DNA from: JAHEFT01 sp963766195
GTDB taxonomy: Bacteria > Pseudomonadota > Gammaproteobacteria > Xanthomonadales > SZUA-36
Direction: 5' to 3'
DNA length: 64,000 nucleotides
Assembly (NCBI GenBank): GCA_963766195.1
Contig: CAVXYY010000003.1
Span: forward strand, 1 to 64,000
Shown piece after piece: positions 43,758 through 53,589 of this stretch. The first letter of the stretch is position 1; each line of letters starts with the position of its first letter. The notes under the pieces are model-generated. The model was not told where the DNA came from. It did no database searches and worked only from the letters and a program-made list of their open reading frames with translations. Position numbers and translations under genes: made by a program.

Positions 43758-43971
43758 AACATCTCCGTAAAGTTTGGCGGAACCCAAAACTTCCCTCGCC
43801 GCCACTTTATCCTTGTTTTGTTATTGTGAACATCCGTGCCGTTTGTGGATACTTCCGTGTACCGGAAACAATTCCTGTTGTTTCCTTTTCGAAGGCTCAG
43901 GCCTTCTCCTTTGTCCTCTCCGACCGATTAATTAATACACTTTCCCTGTGCCGGCATTTTCCATACCCGGA

Positions 43972-46120
43972 CTAAAACTTTCCGTAATATCCTTCTTTCA
44001 GGGCATCGAAGAGATTGGCTGCGGTGTGCATTTCACCGTCGTATTCAATCTCCTCGTTACCGGCCACTTCCACGACTTCACCGTCATCCAGGATAAAACG
44101 GTACGTCGTGCTTTCCAGATCCTTGTCTTTGACCAATACGCCCTGGAAAGCCTCCGGATTGAACCGGAAGGTCGTGCAGCCTTTCAACTGCTTTTGATAG
44201 GCGTAAGTGTAGATGTCCTTGAACTCTTCATAGGGGAAGTCGGTCGGCACATTTGCGGTCTTGGAAATGGAAGAGTCAATCCATTTCTGCGCCGCCGCCT
44301 GGATATCGACGTGTTCAGCCGGTGAAACGTCCTCTGCCGTGATGAAATAGTCCGGCAGGCGGGTAGCGTCATCCTGGGCATAAGGCATCGCAGCGGCATT
44401 GATCAGCTCCCGGTATGCCAGCAGTTCGTAACTGAATACTTCCACTTTTTCCTTGGTTTTCCGCCCCTCGCGAATCACGTTCCGGCTGTAATGATGTGCG
44501 AAACTGGGTTCGATACCATTCGACACATTGTTTCCGAGCGACAGCGATATCGTTCCTGTCGGCGCTATCGAGGTGTGGTGGGTGAATCGGGAACCCTCTT
44601 CCGCCAATGCTTCCACCAGGTCGGGGGCATACTCGGCAATTCTCTGCATGTAACGACTGTATTTTGCCATCAGCACCTTGCCGGCAACCTTGTCGCCCTG
44701 CTTGTACCCGTCGGATCGCATTTCCGGCCGGCGACGCAGCATTTCGCCCGTCACTTCAAACAATTCTTCCATGACCGGCGCCGGGCCTTTCTCGCGGGTC
44801 AATTCAAGGGCCTCCTCCCATCCGGCGAGGGCCATTTCGCGGGCAACTTTCTCGGTGAATTCGAGGGAATCTTCCTTGCCGTATTTCATCCCCAGCATGG
44901 TCAGGGTCGAACCCAGGCCGAGGAACCCCATTCCGTGGCGCCGTTTGCGCGCAATTTCGTCGCGTTGCTTAGCGAGAGGGAGTCCGTTTATTTCGACGAC
45001 GTTGTCCAGCATCCGGGTAAAGATCCGGACTACTTCCCGGTATTCATCCCAGTTGAATGAAGCTTTCTTGGTGAACGGGATTGACGACAAAGCGCGTCAG
45101 GTTCACCGAACCCAGCAAACAAGCGCCATAAGGCGGCAAAGGCTGCTCACCGCAGGGATTGGTGGCCCTGATGTTCTCGCAGAACCAGTTGTTGTTCATC
45201 TCGTTGATGCGGTCAATCATGATGAAACCCGGCTCGGCAAAATCATAGGTCGACGACATGATCATGTCCCACATTCTGCGTGCCGGCACCGTCTTGTAGA
45301 TACGGCAAGCCACGAGACCATCTTCACGCGTGATGTAATTGCGGGTCTCGGGCCACTCGCGCCAGATCACCTTTTGCCTGTCATTCAGGTCGATGCCATC
45401 CGCTTCGTGCTGGTTGATCGGAAATGCCAGCGACCAGCCACTGTTCTGTTCAACGGCTTTCATGAACTCGTCGGTAACCAGCAGGGAACAATTGAATTGC
45501 CGCAACCTTCCGTCTTCACGCTTGGCGCGAATGAAGTCCATCGCGTCCGGGTGCCCTACTTCAAAAGTCGCCATCTGGGCGCCGCGACGGCCACCGGCCG
45601 AAGAGACGGTGAAACACATCTTGTCGTAGATATCCATGAAGCTCAGGGGACCGGACGTATACGCGCCTGCACCAGACACGTAAGCTCCTTTCGGGCGCAG
45701 GGTCGAAAATTCGTAGCCTATCCCGCAACCGGCTTTTAGCGTAAGCCCGGCCTCATGCACTTTGTCGAGAATGCCATCCATCGAATCGGTGATGGTGCCA
45801 GACACGGTGCAATTGATCGTGGACGTCGCAGGCTTGTGGTCCAGCGCACCCGCATTGCTGGTAATTCTGCCGGCTGGAATCGCTCCCCGGCGCAAGGCCC
45901 ACAGGAAAGACGTGTTCCACTGCTCCCGCTTCTCCTGGGTATCCTCGACATCTGACAGAGCCTTCGCGACGCGTTTGAATGTGTCGTCGATGGTCTGGTC
46001 TATGATTTCCCCTGTTTTCGACTTCAGGCGGTACTTTTTATCCCAAATATCCAACGAGGCTGGCTGGAAGGGAATGTCTATGGAATCAGTGCCGATCGCC
46101 TCAACTTGAACGCTGTTCAT
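43972..46120 (-). CDS. nrdJ: Adenosylcobalamin-dependent ribonucleoside-diphosphate reductase, large chain NrdJa, one frameshift
   Basis: Class II ribonucleotide reductase makes deoxyribonucleotides without an oxygen-dependent subunit. The first piece (46120 to 45044) has DKKYRLKSKTGEIIDQTIDDT, INCTVSGTITDSMDGI, GCGIGYEFSTLRPKGAYVSGAG and NNWFCENIRATNPCGEQPLPPYGACLLGS (active-site N-x-C-x-E region). The second piece has HGMGFLGLGSTLTMLGMKYG and TGTISLSLGNNVSNGIEPSF. One extra base in GGG 45077-45079 breaks the frame; the repaired junction reads RFVVNPFTKKASFNWDEY. Two NrdR-box palindromes lie upstream. Confidence 0.93.
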
Positions 46121-46160
46121 TAAATGTTCCGTGTATTTAGTTGGTTTTATTAAGTTATGG

Positions 46161-46207
46161 GCACAAGTTATTGTGCGCTATTTTTTTTATGGCACAAGAT
46201 GTTGTGC
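46161..46207 (-). promoter_or_regulatory. Tandem NrdR boxes upstream of nrdJ
   Basis: Two 16-bp palindromes, GCACAAGTTATTGTGC (46161-46176) and GCACAAGATGTTGTGC (46192-46207), start 31 bp apart, i.e. three helical turns. This is the arrangement of NrdR repressor sites (consensus near ACACWATATATWGTGT). They stand 41 and 72 bases before the nrdJ start, in the 339-base gap to trmL. The rest of the gap (46208-46459) is A/T-rich and shows nothing else definite. Confidence 0.85.
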
Positions 46208-46459
46208 CTGCCGGGAAGAAGATACGCTGGTGAAACGGCCCTGTCAAATGCCGGAATTCTGTGAGAATCAACAACAAAAATTCATTTTTTTTCTTATATT
46301 TCATCAGGATAGAAAGACTCTACCGTTTGGCGAGCGATTCCACAAACTACGGCTGCAGGCTGAAATGCGCGTGAACGTTGGGATTCGCTTCGTCGCAAAT
46401 CGGCATATGAGTTTACAGTGCCTGCTGAAATACCCCGTAGATGAACCCAGGAGTATCCC

Positions 46460-46924
46460 GTGCTGAACGTCATTCTGTATCAACCGGAAATACCTCCCAA
46501 CACCGGAAATATCATCCGCCTGTGCGCGAATTCAGGGGCCCGTTTACACCTGGTCGGTCCTTTGGGATTCGTCCTGGATGACGCCAGGCTGCGGCGCGCC
46601 GGTTTGGACTATGCAGAACTAACTGACGTCCGGCAATACCCGAACTGGCCCGCATTCCTGGAAGAAAACGCCGGGCTTCGCCTTTGGGCGTTTTCGACGC
46701 GCGGGAAAAAAAACCACTGCACGGCTGCGTTCAGGAACGATGACGGGTTGCTGTTCGGACCGGAAAGCCGTGGCTTGCCCATCGAAATACTCGACAGCAT
46801 GAGTGAAAATTACACGCTCAGGATACCGATGCAAAAAAACAGCCGCAGTCTCAACCTGTCGAACACCGTGGCTATCGGCTTGTACGAAGCTTTGCGCCAA
46901 TTGGATTTTCCGGGTTTGCAATGA
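46460..46924 (+). CDS. trmL: tRNA (cytidine/uridine34-2'-O)-methyltransferase TrmL
   Basis: This 154-residue SPOUT enzyme methylates the wobble ribose of tRNA-Leu isoacceptors. Motif 1 is LYQPEIPPNTGNIIRLCANSGARLHLVGPLGF, motif 2 LLFGPESRGLP, and motif 3 SRSLNLSNTVAIGLYEALRQL. It is complete and of usual length. It diverges from nrdJ and is convergent with gpsA. Confidence 0.97.
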   Translation: MLNVILYQPEIPPNTGNIIRLCANSGARLHLVGPLGFVLDDARLRRAGLDYAELTDVRQYPNWPAFLEENAGLRLWAFSTRGKKNHCTAAFRNDDGLLFGPESRGLPIEILDSMSENYTLRIPMQKNSRSLNLSNTVAIGLYEALRQLDFPGLQ

Positions 46925-46937
46925 CCCGGTTAAACGC

Positions 46938-47975
46938 TCAGGCGGTCTCGCGTTTCTGTTCGCGGGACAACAAATCTCTGAGACTCTGATAAGGATCCCT
47001 GCCGAGATGGAGTATTCCGTAAACCTGCTCGGATATGGGCATCTCGACATCGTAACGCCTGGCAAGCCGCCAGACCTCGAGCGAGGTTTTTACACCCTCA
47101 ACGACCTGGCCAATTTCGGCCAGCGCTTCGTCAATGCCTTTGCCCGCACCGAGAGCCAAACCCAGTCTGCGGTTGCGGGATAAATTGCCGGTGCAGGTGA
47201 GCACCAGGTCTCCCATGCCCGCCAGACCGGTCAGGGTCTGATCACGCGCGCCGAGGACCCGGCCGAGGCGCATCATTTCCACCAATCCGCGGGTCACCAG
47301 CGCGGCCCTCGCGTTATCACCGAGAGACATCCCGTCACTTATCCCGGTAGCGATGGCCAGAACGTTTTTCACCGAACCACCCAATTCAGCACCCACGATG
47401 TCATCGCTGGTATAGGCCCGAAAATTTCCGCCATGCAGCGCGGACGCCACCCTGGCGCAGTATTCAGGCTCCGTGCCGGCCACAGTAAGGGCGGTTGGAA
47501 GGTTTGCCGCCACCTCCCGGGCGAATGACGGCCCGGTCACAACGGCGAGCGGATGCTCAGCACCAAAGATTCTTCGGGCAGGTTCGTGCAGAAATTGCCC
47601 GGTTCCCGGCTCCAGGCCCTTGCATGCCCACGAAACGCCCTGCCCGGTTTTCAACCATGGCTTGATTTGCCCGAGAATCCCGACAAAGGCATGGGATGGA
47701 ACGACGATGAGCACCTCGTCAGCCATGCTCACGGCCCGTTCGAGATCCGGTTCCACAACCAAGCCATCGGGTAAACGGTGACCCGGCAGGAACCTTTCAT
47801 TACAGCGGCTTCTGCCAATCACTTCGATGTGTTCACGGTCCCAGTCCCAGAGCACCGCCCTGGTACCGGATCGTATCAATTGCATGGACAGGGCCGTTCC
47901 CCAGGACCCGGCGCCCAAAACAGCGAACATGGAATTGCCGTTTTGCGGCGTTGCCGAACCCGGTTCTGCAGTCAT
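46938..47975 (-). CDS. gpsA: Glycerol-3-phosphate dehydrogenase [NAD(P)+]
   Basis: GpsA (345 residues) makes sn-glycerol 3-phosphate for phospholipids. Motifs are the NAD site FAVLGAGSWGTALSMQL, the substrate loop KNVLAIATGISDGMSLGDNARAALVTRGL and GLAGMGDLVLTCTGNLSRNR. The frame stays open 53 codons upstream into secB. ATG at 47975, 10 bases after the secB stop, is the likely start and leaves a short extension before MFAVLGAG. It is part of the rhodanese-secB-gpsA run. Confidence 0.96.
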   Translation of the reverse strand: MTAEPGSATPQNGNSMFAVLGAGSWGTALSMQLIRSGTRAVLWDWDREHIEVIGRSRCNERFLPGHRLPDGLVVEPDLERAVSMADEVLIVVPSHAFVGILGQIKPWLKTGQGVSWACKGLEPGTGQFLHEPARRIFGAEHPLAVVTGPSFAREVAANLPTALTVAGTEPEYCARVASALHGGNFRAYTSDDIVGAELGGSVKNVLAIATGISDGMSLGDNARAALVTRGLVEMMRLGRVLGARDQTLTGLAGMGDLVLTCTGNLSRNRRLGLALGAGKGIDEALAEIGQVVEGVKTSLEVWRLARRYDVEMPISEQVYGILHLGRDPYQSLRDLLSREQKRETA

Positions 47976-47985
47976 CTCCGGGTGG

Positions 47986-48516
47986 TCAATCGTTGGTTGA
48001 AAACTCGGGCGTAACCGTTTCTCCACCGGCGGCGCCGTTATTTTGCTCCTGCACCATCTGCTGCATACGCTGGGCGTAGAGCATGTCGAAATTGACCGGC
48101 TGAAGAACGAGCGGGGGAAATCCGCCTTCTGCAACCAGCATGGAAATCACCTGCCGGGCATACGGAAACAGCGTGGTCGGGCACATGGTGTTCATCACGG
48201 CGTGGGTAGCCTGCTCGTTAAACCCGCTCACCATGAAAATTCCAGCCTGTGCGACTTCCACCAGGTATGCGGTTTTTTCACCGACACTCGCGGTCACGGT
48301 GACGGTCAATATGACTTCGTGCAGGTTTTCACCCAGGTTTTCGACCCGCTGGGCCAGGCTCATCTTCACATCCGCCTGGCCGGCTTCCTGGAAAATCTGC
48401 GGTGCGTTCGGCAACTCAAGAGATACGTCTTTCGTATACAACTTCTGGATCTGGAATTGTCCTGCACCTTCTTGTCCCGGCGTCATTACCGGTTCATGGT
48501 TCTGTTCTTCTGCCAT
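47986..48516 (-). CDS. secB: Protein-export chaperone SecB
   Basis: This 176-residue SecB binds unfolded preproteins and hands them to SecA. FQIQKLYTKDVSLELPNAPQIF near residue 20 and LFPYARQVISMLVAEGGFPPLVLQPVNFDMLY are diagnostic. The C-terminal tail is longer than in E. coli and acidic (GGETVTPEFSTND). Upstream is the rhodanese gene, as in many gammaproteobacteria, though the usual grxC between them is missing. Confidence 0.97.
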   Translation of the reverse strand: MAEEQNHEPVMTPGQEGAGQFQIQKLYTKDVSLELPNAPQIFQEAGQADVKMSLAQRVENLGENLHEVILTVTVTASVGEKTAYLVEVAQAGIFMVSGFNEQATHAVMNTMCPTTLFPYARQVISMLVAEGGFPPLVLQPVNFDMLYAQRMQQMVQEQNNGAAGGETVTPEFSTND

Positions 48517-48580
48517 GGTTTAATCACTCTTGTGGGTTGGGCCGCCTGCCGTAACGGGCGACAAAAAGGAAATTATCTCA

Positions 48581-49006
48581 TTATTTCGTCGTGACCGGAA
48601 ACTGGTCACCACGCCACTGGGCCATGCCGCCTTTCAATACCGCGACGTTGGTGGCCCCCATCTTACGCAGGTTACCTGCAGCGGCGATGGCCGTTTGGCC
48701 GCTTTTACAGACCACCAGCAGCTTATTGTCCTTCAGCTTCAGTATTTCTGCATCAGGATTTGCCAATCGCGAAGGCTGCAGGTTCCGGGCGTTCACAATG
48801 TGCCCCTTGTTGAAATCGGCAACGGGCGAAATGTCGATGATCACGGCATTGGGGTCATTGATCCAGGATACCGATTCCGCGGGAGTGAGCTCAGTCAGCC
48901 CCTGCACTTTTCGCATTACCTCGGTCCAGACAACCAGTCCGAGAACCGCCAGAAAACCACCCACCAGGAGTAAATGATTACCTGCAAATTCGAATACCTG
49001 CTCCAT
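48581..49006 (-). CDS. Membrane-anchored rhodanese-like protein (YibN type)
   Basis: This 141-residue protein has one N-terminal transmembrane segment (LLLVGGFLAVLGLVVWTEVM) and a single rhodanese domain with the catalytic Cys in VVCKSGQTAIAAA. It matches YibN, usually encoded next to grxC-secB. The frame remains open far upstream, but ATG at 49006 gives the expected length. It diverges from gpmI. Confidence 0.92.
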   Translation of the reverse strand: MEQVFEFAGNHLLLVGGFLAVLGLVVWTEVMRKVQGLTELTPAESVSWINDPNAVIIDISPVADFNKGHIVNARNLQPSRLANPDAEILKLKDNKLLVVCKSGQTAIAAAGNLRKMGATNVAVLKGGMAQWRGDQFPVTTK

Positions 49007-49146
49007 GCTGCAATCTCTTTTATGAAATAATAAGACAATCCCACAGTCGCTGGATGGGCCGCAGAACTCATGCCGCCGTCCATCCGCCTGTGGGCCTGTC
49101 ACATTTGGAGTCAGCAGCATTAAATTGCAAGTGGGTAGAGCCAAAA

Positions 49147-50694
49147 ATGGATCAAAAAATTTCGCACATACCGCTCGTCCTGATGATCCTCGATGGTTGG
49201 GGTTATCGTGAAGAGGCCCAGAACAATGCCATTGCCCTGGCAAGCACACCCTGCTGGAGCGATATGTGGAAAACCGACCCTCACGCACTGATCGAGACTT
49301 CAGGTGAAGCCGTCGGCTTGCCGGATGGCCAAATGGGCAATTCCGAGGTGGGCCACATGAACATCGGCGCCGGGCGGATCGTGTACCAGGATTTCACCCG
49401 CATCACCAAGGCGATCCGGGACGGCGATTTTGCACGGAACCCCGGCTTGTGTGCGGCGATCGACGCCTCAATTGAGCGAAACACCACCGTTCACATCATG
49501 GGCCTGCTTTCTCCGGGCGGCGTGCATAGCCACGACGATCATTTTGTTGCCACGGTGCAACTGGCCGCGCAAAGAGGCGCTCGCTCCATTGCCGTTCATG
49601 GATTCCTGGATGGAAGGGACACCCCGCCGCGCAGCGCGGAAGCATCGATTATCCGGATGCAGGAACTTCTGGACACCCTGCCAGGGGCTGAATTCAGATC
49701 TATCAGCGGCCGCTATTACGCAATGGACCGGGACCAGAGGTGGGACCGCGTTGAACGCGCCTATCGCGCCATTGCCATGGCTGATTCCGCATGGCACGAA
49801 CCAACCGCCGTCTCGGCCCTGCACCAGGCCTACTCCAGGGGAGAGAATGACGAGTTTGTTCAGCCCACTGTTATTGGTGATGCCTCCGGCGTACACGATG
49901 GCGATTCCATCATTTTCGTCAACTTCAGGGCGGACCGGGCACGTGAGATCACCATGGCTTTTGTCAGCGAACCCTTTGAAGGCTTCGACCGTTCCAGGAT
50001 CAAACTGTCTGACTTTGTCTGTATGACCGAGTATATGGCCGATCTCCCGGTTTCCGTTGCGTTTCCGCCATTCACCCTGCCCCGCCTGCTGAGCAACGAG
50101 CTGGCGGAATCCGGACTCCGTCAACTCAGGATTGCGGAAACGGAAAAATATGCCCACGTGACCTTTTTCTTCAATGGCGGCGAGGAAACACCTTACCCGT
50201 TTGAAGATCGCATCCTGATCCCGTCACCGGATGTCGCCACTTATGATCTGCAACCTGAAATGAGCGCTCCGCTACTGACGGAAAAACTGGTGGAAGCGAT
50301 CTGCTCGGGGAAATACGACGTGATTATCTGCAACGTGGCAAACCCCGACATGGTCGGGCACACGGGAAACCTGGAAGCAGCCATCAAGGCCGTCGAGGCC
50401 GTCGACCGCTGCCTCATGGCGACCAGGGCCGCGATTGACCGGGTCGGAGGTGAGTTATTACTTACGGCGGATCACGGCAATATCGAATTGATGGTTGACC
50501 CCGTGAGTGGACAGAAACACACGGCGCATACCACCAACAAGGTACCCTTGGTGTTTCATGGCCGCAGAGCGAAAATGAAAAAAGGTGGTTCGCTCAGGGA
50601 CATTGCGCCGACCATGCTGTTTTTGCTGGGTTTGCCACAACCTGTAGAAATGACCGGTCAATCACTGCTGGACATTGAAGGTGGTACGGCCTGA
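49147..50694 (+). CDS. gpmI: 2,3-bisphosphoglycerate-independent phosphoglycerate mutase
   Basis: This 515-residue Mn-dependent mutase interconverts 3- and 2-phosphoglycerate. Catalytic Ser lies in MGNSEVGHMNIGAGRIVYQD. HGFLDGRDTPPRSAE, VICNVANPDMVGHTGNLEAA and LLTADHGNIE supply metal ligands. An upstream in-frame extension of 31 codons is not family-like, so MDQKISHIPLVLMILDGWG is taken as the start. It leads the operon gpmI-envC-ctpA. Confidence 0.97.
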   Translation: MDQKISHIPLVLMILDGWGYREEAQNNAIALASTPCWSDMWKTDPHALIETSGEAVGLPDGQMGNSEVGHMNIGAGRIVYQDFTRITKAIRDGDFARNPGLCAAIDASIERNTTVHIMGLLSPGGVHSHDDHFVATVQLAAQRGARSIAVHGFLDGRDTPPRSAEASIIRMQELLDTLPGAEFRSISGRYYAMDRDQRWDRVERAYRAIAMADSAWHEPTAVSALHQAYSRGENDEFVQPTVIGDASGVHDGDSIIFVNFRADRAREITMAFVSEPFEGFDRSRIKLSDFVCMTEYMADLPVSVAFPPFTLPRLLSNELAESGLRQLRIAETEKYAHVTFFFNGGEETPYPFEDRILIPSPDVATYDLQPEMSAPLLTEKLVEAICSGKYDVIICNVANPDMVGHTGNLEAAIKAVEAVDRCLMATRAAIDRVGGELLLTADHGNIELMVDPVSGQKHTAHTTNKVPLVFHGRRAKMKKGGSLRDIAPTMLFLLGLPQPVEMTGQSLLDIEGGTA

Positions 50695-51860
50695 ACCCCT
50701 GAAATCTTCTGCTTCTCAACGTATCACCCGTTTCTTATTGCTGATTGCTTTTGCTTTTTCGTTTCCGGCAATGGCCGGTCAGGATGTCGGCAAGACGGAG
50801 GCGGAATCCAGGCTGAGCGAAGTCACACTGGCTATCGGGAAACTCAGGGAGCAACTGGACTCGTCAAGAGCGGACCACCAGGAGGAGCAGGCGCGGATGC
50901 GGGAAGTGGATCTCGCGATACAGGCGGCTGATCTGAACTTCAGAACCCTGGAGGAGCAACGGAACCACCACCTGGATGAACTGGCAAAATTGGAGCGTCA
51001 GCGCGAAACCTACCTGGCCAGCCTTGATGTTCAGCTGGGCCAGTTGGCGGAACAGGTCCGGTCCGCCTACAAGCTGGGCAGCCAGTCCCGGGTAAAGCTC
51101 GTGCTGAACCAGGACGATCCGACTCGCCTGGGCCGGATGCTGGCATACTATGATTTTCTCAACCGGGCCCAGGTTCGGAAAATTTCGGGTTTGAAAGAAG
51201 CATTGACGACACTCGATGAAATGCAACAATCCATTGACCAGGAACTCTCGGGTATAGAACGCGTTCAAAACGAGCAACGGGTCGTTCTTGAAGTCCTGGG
51301 CCAACAAAGGCGGGAACGTGAGCATGGTGATCGCTGCGCTGGCCAGCCGGATCGATAATGAGGAGTCCAGGCTTCGCGAACTTGAACAGAACCGGAAAGA
51401 CCTCGAAGCCCTGCTGGAACGTTTGAGTGATGCTCTTGCCGACATTCCCGCAGACCTCGGCACCCGCACCGGTATCGCTGGCCAGAAGGGCAAGTTGCCC
51501 ATGCCTCTGAAAGGTCCGGTCAAACACGCTTTTGGACAGCAAAGGGCGGGCGGACTGAATTGGCAGGGATGGCTGATTGAATCACCGACGGGCGCCGAGG
51601 CCTCTGCCGTTGCCTATGGACGAGTGGCCTTTGCGGACTGGCTTCGTGGTTATGGATTGATGATGATCATCGACCATGGGCAGGGCTTTTTGAGCCTGTA
51701 TGGGCATAATGAAAGCCTGCTGCGCGAAGTTGGCGCCTGGGTAGAACCCGGTGAAATTATCAGTATAGTGGGCAGCAATCCTGGCGGTGACCAGGGCCTT
51801 TATTTTGAATTACGGAAAAATGGAAAAGCGGTGGATCCTGCAGCATGGATCGCGCGATGA
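50675..51860 (+). CDS. envC: Murein hydrolase activator EnvC, one frameshift
   Basis: EnvC activates the division amidases AmiA/AmiB. A signal peptide (RITRFLLLIAFAFSFPAMAGQ) is followed by long coiled coils (residues about 40-230). The C-terminal LytM domain follows (MMIIDHGQGFLSLYGHNESLL), degenerate in the zinc site as in activators. One extra base in GG 51326-51327 breaks the chain; the repaired frame reads REHVIAALASRIDNEESRL. Start codons available are TTG 50675 or GTG 50681, both overlapping gpmI. Repaired length is about 395 residues. Confidence 0.9.
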
Positions 51861-51903
51861 CCGGCCAGACCCGGTCCCCACATCACACGGATCGATCAAG
51901 CAC

Positions 51904-53197
51904 ATGACGAATCATTTCAAGAGCATTCTTTCTGCAGCACTGGTTTCCTTGACCAGCTTCTCCCTCGTTTTTGCGCAGACTGCCGCTGAACCTTCGTCCG
52001 CGGCTGAGCAAACTCCAGGCCAGTCTGCCCAGCTTACACTGGATGATCTGCGGACCTTTACGGACATTTTTAACCAGGCTCGAAAAAACTACGTCGAAGA
52101 AGTTGATGACCAGACCCTGCTTAACGCTGCCATCCGGGGCATGCTGCACGAGCTGGATCCCCATTCCAGCTACCTGCCGGTCAAAGAACTGGAGGAGCTC
52201 AATGATGCGTCGCTCGGACGCTACAGTGGCATCGGCATCGAAGTTCAGGAGCGTGAAGGCAAAGTAGTGGTCAACGCCATCATCAATGGCAGCCCCGCGG
52301 ACCAGGCCGGCATAAACCCCGGCGACGTCATTACGTCCATCAACGGAAATCCCGTGGAAGGCCGGCCCTCGATCGAAGCCATGGATGAACTGCAGGGCAA
52401 ACCGGATAGCAATGTCGATGTTGCACGTGATCCCGGCCAAAGGCGAGGAACGGGATGTTGAAATCACCCGGCAATACATCAAGCTGCCAACGCTCAACTT
52501 TGAGCTACTCGACGGGTCGATTGGTTATTTCAAGATGACTCAGTTTCACCAGGAAAGTGCATCCCAGCTGGAACAGACCTTCGACAGCATAAAGAGCGAT
52601 GGTATCGAACTGAGCGCTGTCATCTTTGACCTGAGGAAAAACCCGGGCGGGGTTTTACGCCAGGCAGTTGCCATCGCTGACGGGTTTCTGGACGAAGGCG
52701 GCATCGTCTCTACCCGCGGCCGCAATTCAACCATGCAGCTGGAATTCAATGCCACACCGGGGCAGTGGTTCCCCGGCATCCCATTGATGATACTGGTTGA
52801 TCACAGCACGGCATCGGCGTCTGAAGTTCTGGCCGGGGCATTACAGGATAACGGCCGTGCAGTGATTGTCGGAGAGCGGACTTTTGGCAAGGGCTCGGTA
52901 CAGTCCGTGTTGCCCCTGAGAAATGGTGCAGGCATCAAGTTAACCACCGCGCGCTACTACACACCCTCAGGCCGCTCAATCCAGGCGGAAGGGATCTTGC
53001 CGGACGTGGTCATTGAATGGACTGAAGATACCCCCGGAGAAGAGGGACAACTCCGCGAGGCGGACCTCGAGCGGCACCTTGGACACGAGTCACAGAGGAC
53101 AGAAGATTCCCCTCCGCAAAACCGCGTGACCCTCGAAGATTTTCCGTTGGAAGAATTATTGCAGGCCCTGAAAAATGCCGGGCTAATTCCCGACTAG
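51904..53197 (+). CDS. ctpA: C-terminal processing peptidase CtpA (S41), one frameshift
   Basis: A periplasmic serine protease of the CtpA/Prc family. The signal peptide is ILSAALVSLTSFSLVFAQT. A PDZ domain follows (LGRYSGIGIEVQEREGKVVVN, INPGDVITSING), then the S41 catalytic part with FDLRKNPGGVLRQAV, nucleophile Ser in STASASEVLAGALQDNGRAV, and general base Lys in GERTFGKGSVQSVLPL. One extra T at 52421-52422 breaks the frame; the repaired junction reads SNVDVHVIPAKGEERDVEI. It follows envC by 43 bases; the pair usually serves cell-wall hydrolase control. Confidence 0.93.
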
Positions 53198-53221
53198 GGC
53201 TTGTTATCAGGCCCTAGTCGG
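53190..53221. terminator. Bidirectional hairpin between ctpA and the DUF1820 gene
   Basis: CCGACTAGGGC / GCCCTAGTCGG forms a perfect 11-bp stem with a 10-base loop. Both convergent stop codons (ctpA TAG 53195-53197 and DUF1820 TAG 53214-53216) lie within its arms. There is no long T tract on either side. Confidence 0.6.
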
Positions 53222-53546
53222 AAGCTGAGCGCCCGTGCGGTTGTACCGGGAATGGAGTCACTTTCTCACCGGACTCACGATCCCGGATCCGGCACTGGCC
53301 GCGCTTTTCCACTTCCTCGACGCGTAATACGCTCTGGATTGGGAGGTGCAAGACCCGGGCGCTCTTGAACTCCTCACGCATTTTTTCTTCAGTCGGGTCG
53401 ATGACGAGCCCATCCGATGTATCAAATACCAGGCCGGACACCTCGATAAAGCCCCATAACCCACTGGAAGTCACGCCCTCACTGAACAGTTCGTACACCT
53501 TGCCGCCGTTCAGGAATATGATTTTATAGAGTCGTTTTTCTGCCAT
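53214..53546 (-). CDS. DUF1820 family protein
   Basis: This 110-residue cytoplasmic protein has the DUF1820 pattern YKIIFLNGGKVYELFSEGV, GFIEVSGLVFD and VIDPTEEKMREEFKSARVLHLPIQSVLRVEEV. Function is unknown. It is found in pseudomonads and related bacteria. It is separated by 43 bases from the upstream rhomboid gene. Confidence 0.88.
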   Translation of the reverse strand: MAEKRLYKIIFLNGGKVYELFSEGVTSSGLWGFIEVSGLVFDTSDGLVIDPTEEKMREEFKSARVLHLPIQSVLRVEEVEKRGQCRIRDRESGEKVTPFPVQPHGRSASD

Positions 53547-53589
53547 TTTTCTGAGATCTGTTTCCTTGGTCCAGGGAAGCCCTGGTCAA

